Positions 59,455 to 64,000 of a stretch of DNA of 64,000 bases are shown here, piece by piece; positions within the stretch are counted from its first letter, which is position 1, and each line of letters opens with the position of its first letter. Origin of the DNA: Catellatospora tritici. Lineage in GTDB: Bacteria; Actinomycetota; Actinomycetes; Mycobacteriales; Micromonosporaceae. The stretch is from assembly GCF_019083965.1 (NCBI RefSeq), contig NZ_JAHRCY010000032.1:24643-88642 (forward strand). The letters run 5' to 3'. Position numbers and translations under genes: made by a program. The notes beneath the pieces were generated by a model. The model searched no databases and was not told the origin of the DNA. It saw only the letters and a program-made list of their open reading frames with translations.

Positions 59455-60639
59455 TCAGCGTAGAACTACCGGCAACTCGTCCAGTGCCCGCAGCAGCACC
59501 CCGGACTTCCAGTTCAGCTCGTTCAGCGGCCGGGCCGGGCGCATCTTCGGGAACCGGGTGAGCAGGTCGTGGATGGCGATCTGCGCCTCCAGCCGGGCCA
59601 GCGGCGCGCCCAGGCAGTAGTGCAGCCCGTGCCCGAAGGCCAGGTGCTGGTTGTCGGTGCGCGCCGGGTCGAACCGCTCCGGGTCGGCGAAGGCGCGCGG
59701 ATCGTGGTTGGCCGACAGCAGGCTGACCATGACGATCGCCCCGGCCGGGACGACCACTCCACTGAAGTCGACCGGCTCCTTGGCCAGCCGCACCGTGGCC
59801 GTCTTCACCGGGCTCTCGATGCGCAGGAACTCCTCGATCGCCGCGGGCAGCAGCGACGGGTCGGCGCGCAGCCGGTCGGCCTGCTCCGGGTGGTCCAGCA
59901 GCAGGTGCATGCCGTTGCCGATGAGGTTGACCGTGGTCTCGTGCCCGGCGATGAGCAGCAGGAACACCATCGAGGTCAGTTCGTCCTCGGTGAGTCGGTC
60001 CCCGCCGTCGGTCGCCGCGACCAGCGCCGACATCAGCGCGTCGTCCGCGGTCTGCCGCTTGGCCCCGATCAGTTCGCGGACATAGCCGACCATCGCCATG
60101 ATCGCCTTGCCGGCCTCCTCCGGCGGGGCGTAGGCGCCCGCGACGATGGTGTTCGACCACTCCCGGAAGCTCTCCCGGTCGGCCATCGGCACGCCGAGCA
60201 GCTCGCAGATGACCTGCAGCGGCAGCGGGAAGGCGTACGCGTCGAGCAGGTCGGCCTCGTCGGCGCCGTCGAGGCCGGCGAGCAACTCGTCCGAGATGCG
60301 CTGGACCGCGGGGCGCAGGTCGGCCACCCGTCGGGCGGTGAACACCGACGAGACCAGGCGCCGCAGCCGGGTGTGGTCCGGGGGGTCCATCGACAGCATG
60401 TGGCTGCTGACCGCGTTGTGGATCTCAGGAGGGAAGGCCATGGCGCCGCCGAGCCGCATCGGGCCCAGGTCCTTGGACAGACGGGGGTCCGACAGCGCCT
60501 TGCGGACGTCCTCATGACGGGTGACGAACCATACGGTGCTGTCGGCCTTCAGCGCGATCTCGTGGACCGGCGCCTCTTCGCGCAGCTGAGCGTAGACGGG
60601 ATGGGGATCGCGGGTCGCTTCTGGACCGAACGGATGCAT
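59455..60639 (-). CDS. Cytochrome P450 (CYP105/107-like)
   Basis: 394 residues. Heme loop FGHGLHYCLG (Cys about 342), ExxR in EEFLR and a normal I-helix LIAGHETTVNLIGNG with the acid and threonines, unlike the other two P450s here. It is monocistronic with no redox partner gene nearby. The distance from the core cluster (10 kb) and the intervening transport and wall genes argue against a role in the Hpg pathway, but cannot exclude it. Confidence 0.92.
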   Translation of the reverse strand: MHPFGPEATRDPHPVYAQLREEAPVHEIALKADSTVWFVTRHEDVRKALSDPRLSKDLGPMRLGGAMAFPPEIHNAVSSHMLSMDPPDHTRLRRLVSSVFTARRVADLRPAVQRISDELLAGLDGADEADLLDAYAFPLPLQVICELLGVPMADRESFREWSNTIVAGAYAPPEEAGKAIMAMVGYVRELIGAKRQTADDALMSALVAATDGGDRLTEDELTSMVFLLLIAGHETTVNLIGNGMHLLLDHPEQADRLRADPSLLPAAIEEFLRIESPVKTATVRLAKEPVDFSGVVVPAGAIVMVSLLSANHDPRAFADPERFDPARTDNQHLAFGHGLHYCLGAPLARLEAQIAIHDLLTRFPKMRPARPLNELNWKSGVLLRALDELPVVLR

Positions 60640-60743
60640 GTTCGGACGCTACCAATCAGCGGGCCGCGCGGCTGCCCTGTTCACGCATGCCGGTGAATAC
60701 GTCGGGGCGGGTGCCGGGTGCGCGAGATGCGCGGTAGTGCGCG

Positions 60744-60757
60744 TGGGAACGCTCCCC
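60744..60757. promoter_or_regulatory. LacI-type operator-like sequence before ppdK
   Basis: TGGGAACGCTCCCC matches the TGGGAGCGCTCCCA box at 12 of 14 positions. It lies between the divergent P450 and PPDK genes and, given PPDK's role in carbon flow, control by a sugar-responsive LacI regulator is plausible. Confidence 0.4.
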
Positions 60758-60878
60758 AAAAACCGTACGAACGGCACAGACTTCGATTAGTGTGCCAATA
60801 ATCACCAGGTCCTCCTAAGTTTCCTTACCCGGCGTTAAGGTCCCGCGCAAGACTGGGTGGTGGACTGGGAGGGTCTCG

Positions 60879-63506
<2,628 letters not shown>

Positions 63507-63598
63507 CCGCGGTTTCGCGCCAGCCGAACTGCCCGTGGCAGATCGGGCATTCTGGGCGTACGCTGTCCGCACTCTGTCCACACCGGCAGGAGGCGGCG

Positions 63599-63946
63599 AT
63601 GGGGCTGCACTGGCATGGCACCGCAGTGGACGCCGGGGATCCGGCGCGGCTGGCCCGCTGGTGGGCGGAGGTGCTCCACTTCCGCATCCTGGAGGAGCGT
63701 CCCGACGTCGTCGCCATCGCGCGCGAGGCGGGCTCGTACCCCGGCATGCTGTTCGTGAAGGCCGGCGCCGCGCGGGCCGGACGCAACCGGTTGCAGCTCG
63801 AACTGGCCTGCGACGACCTGGCCGCCGACATCGAACGACTGGTCGACATGGGCGCCCGGCACGTATCGGCCGCCGCCGCCCACACCCCGTGGACGGTCCT
63901 GGCCGACCCCGAGGGCAACGAGTTCCGAGTACTCCCACCAGCCTGA
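63599..63946 (+). CDS. VOC-superfamily (glyoxalase-like) protein
   Basis: 115 residues, single VOC domain. MGLHWHGTAVDAGDPARLARWWAEVLHF and TVLADPEGNEFRVL are typical of the actinobacterial glyoxalase_6-type proteins of unknown substrate. The ribosome binding site GGAGG (63589-63593) fits ATG 63599. Not related to hmaS beyond the shared fold. Confidence 0.85.
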   Translation: MGLHWHGTAVDAGDPARLARWWAEVLHFRILEERPDVVAIAREAGSYPGMLFVKAGAARAGRNRLQLELACDDLAADIERLVDMGARHVSAAAAHTPWTVLADPEGNEFRVLPPA

Positions 63947-64000
63947 CCCGCCCGCCCGCCCGCCCGCGCCCGCCCCGCCCGCGCCCGCCCCGCCCCGCCC
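63947..64000. repeat. C-rich simple sequence at the right edge
   Basis: The last 54 bases are runs of CCCGCC/CCCGCGCC. It may be a natural low-complexity spacer, and assembly accuracy here is less certain. Confidence 0.6.

Overview
The window is high-GC, gene-dense DNA from an actinomycete. Codon use, many GTG starts, ATGA stop/start overlaps, polyphosphate glucokinase and short GGGGCCC-type palindromes fit Micromonosporaceae, although the genus is inferred and not proven. No rRNA, tRNA, CRISPR array, integrase or IS element was seen.

The centre (about 27.8-49.7 kb) is a specialised-metabolite gene cluster without a modular PKS or NRPS. On the minus strand, one operon runs CoA/ACP-ligase (39348-40757), two carrier proteins, a ketosynthase, a truncated ketosynthase-like protein, a second ligase and another ketosynthase (34097-35362). 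A second operon runs hydroxymandelate synthase, a PhyH-type oxygenase, a DUF3050 protein, an O-methyltransferase and a two-subunit TPP-dependent E1 enzyme. MFS exporter 40917-42506 (minus) faces an ATP-grasp ligase plus an esterase (plus). An ArsR/SRPBCC pair follows, then an HpgT-type aminotransferase and a hydroxymandelate oxidase. HmaS + Hmo + HpgT is the complete known route from 4-hydroxyphenylpyruvate to L-4-hydroxyphenylglycine (Hpg). A free-standing ATP-grasp ligase and type II ketosynthases replace the NRPS that normally uses Hpg. I infer an acylated or amidated Hpg-type (or hydroxybenzoylformate-type) product; no structure can be read from the sequence.

To the left (3.3-18.9 kb) is an accessory region that looks like a second, partly duplicated tailoring set: two paralogous ligases, two paralogous P450s with the same unusual I-helix, an MFS exporter sharing the soluble C-terminal extension of the one in the core cluster, an MGT-type glycosyltransferase and two SGNH hydrolases. 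Mixed in are primary-metabolism and hypothetical genes (a GNAT acetyltransferase, a PLP decarboxylase, ppgK and small membrane proteins).

Between the two lie a secreted S1 protease and a giant RHS/YD-repeat protein ending in a Hint domain and a TreTu-like toxin, with a probable immunity gene overlapping its stop codon.

To the right (50-64 kb) are mostly housekeeping functions: a lone 22-codon ORF with strong SD and terminator, a MacB-type ABC pair next to a two-component system, two small membrane proteins, a XylFGH-type sugar importer, an M23 peptidase with a perfect CRP-type site upstream, a third P450, pyruvate phosphate dikinase and a VOC protein. A 62-bp palindromic element occurs in two good copies and one degraded copy.
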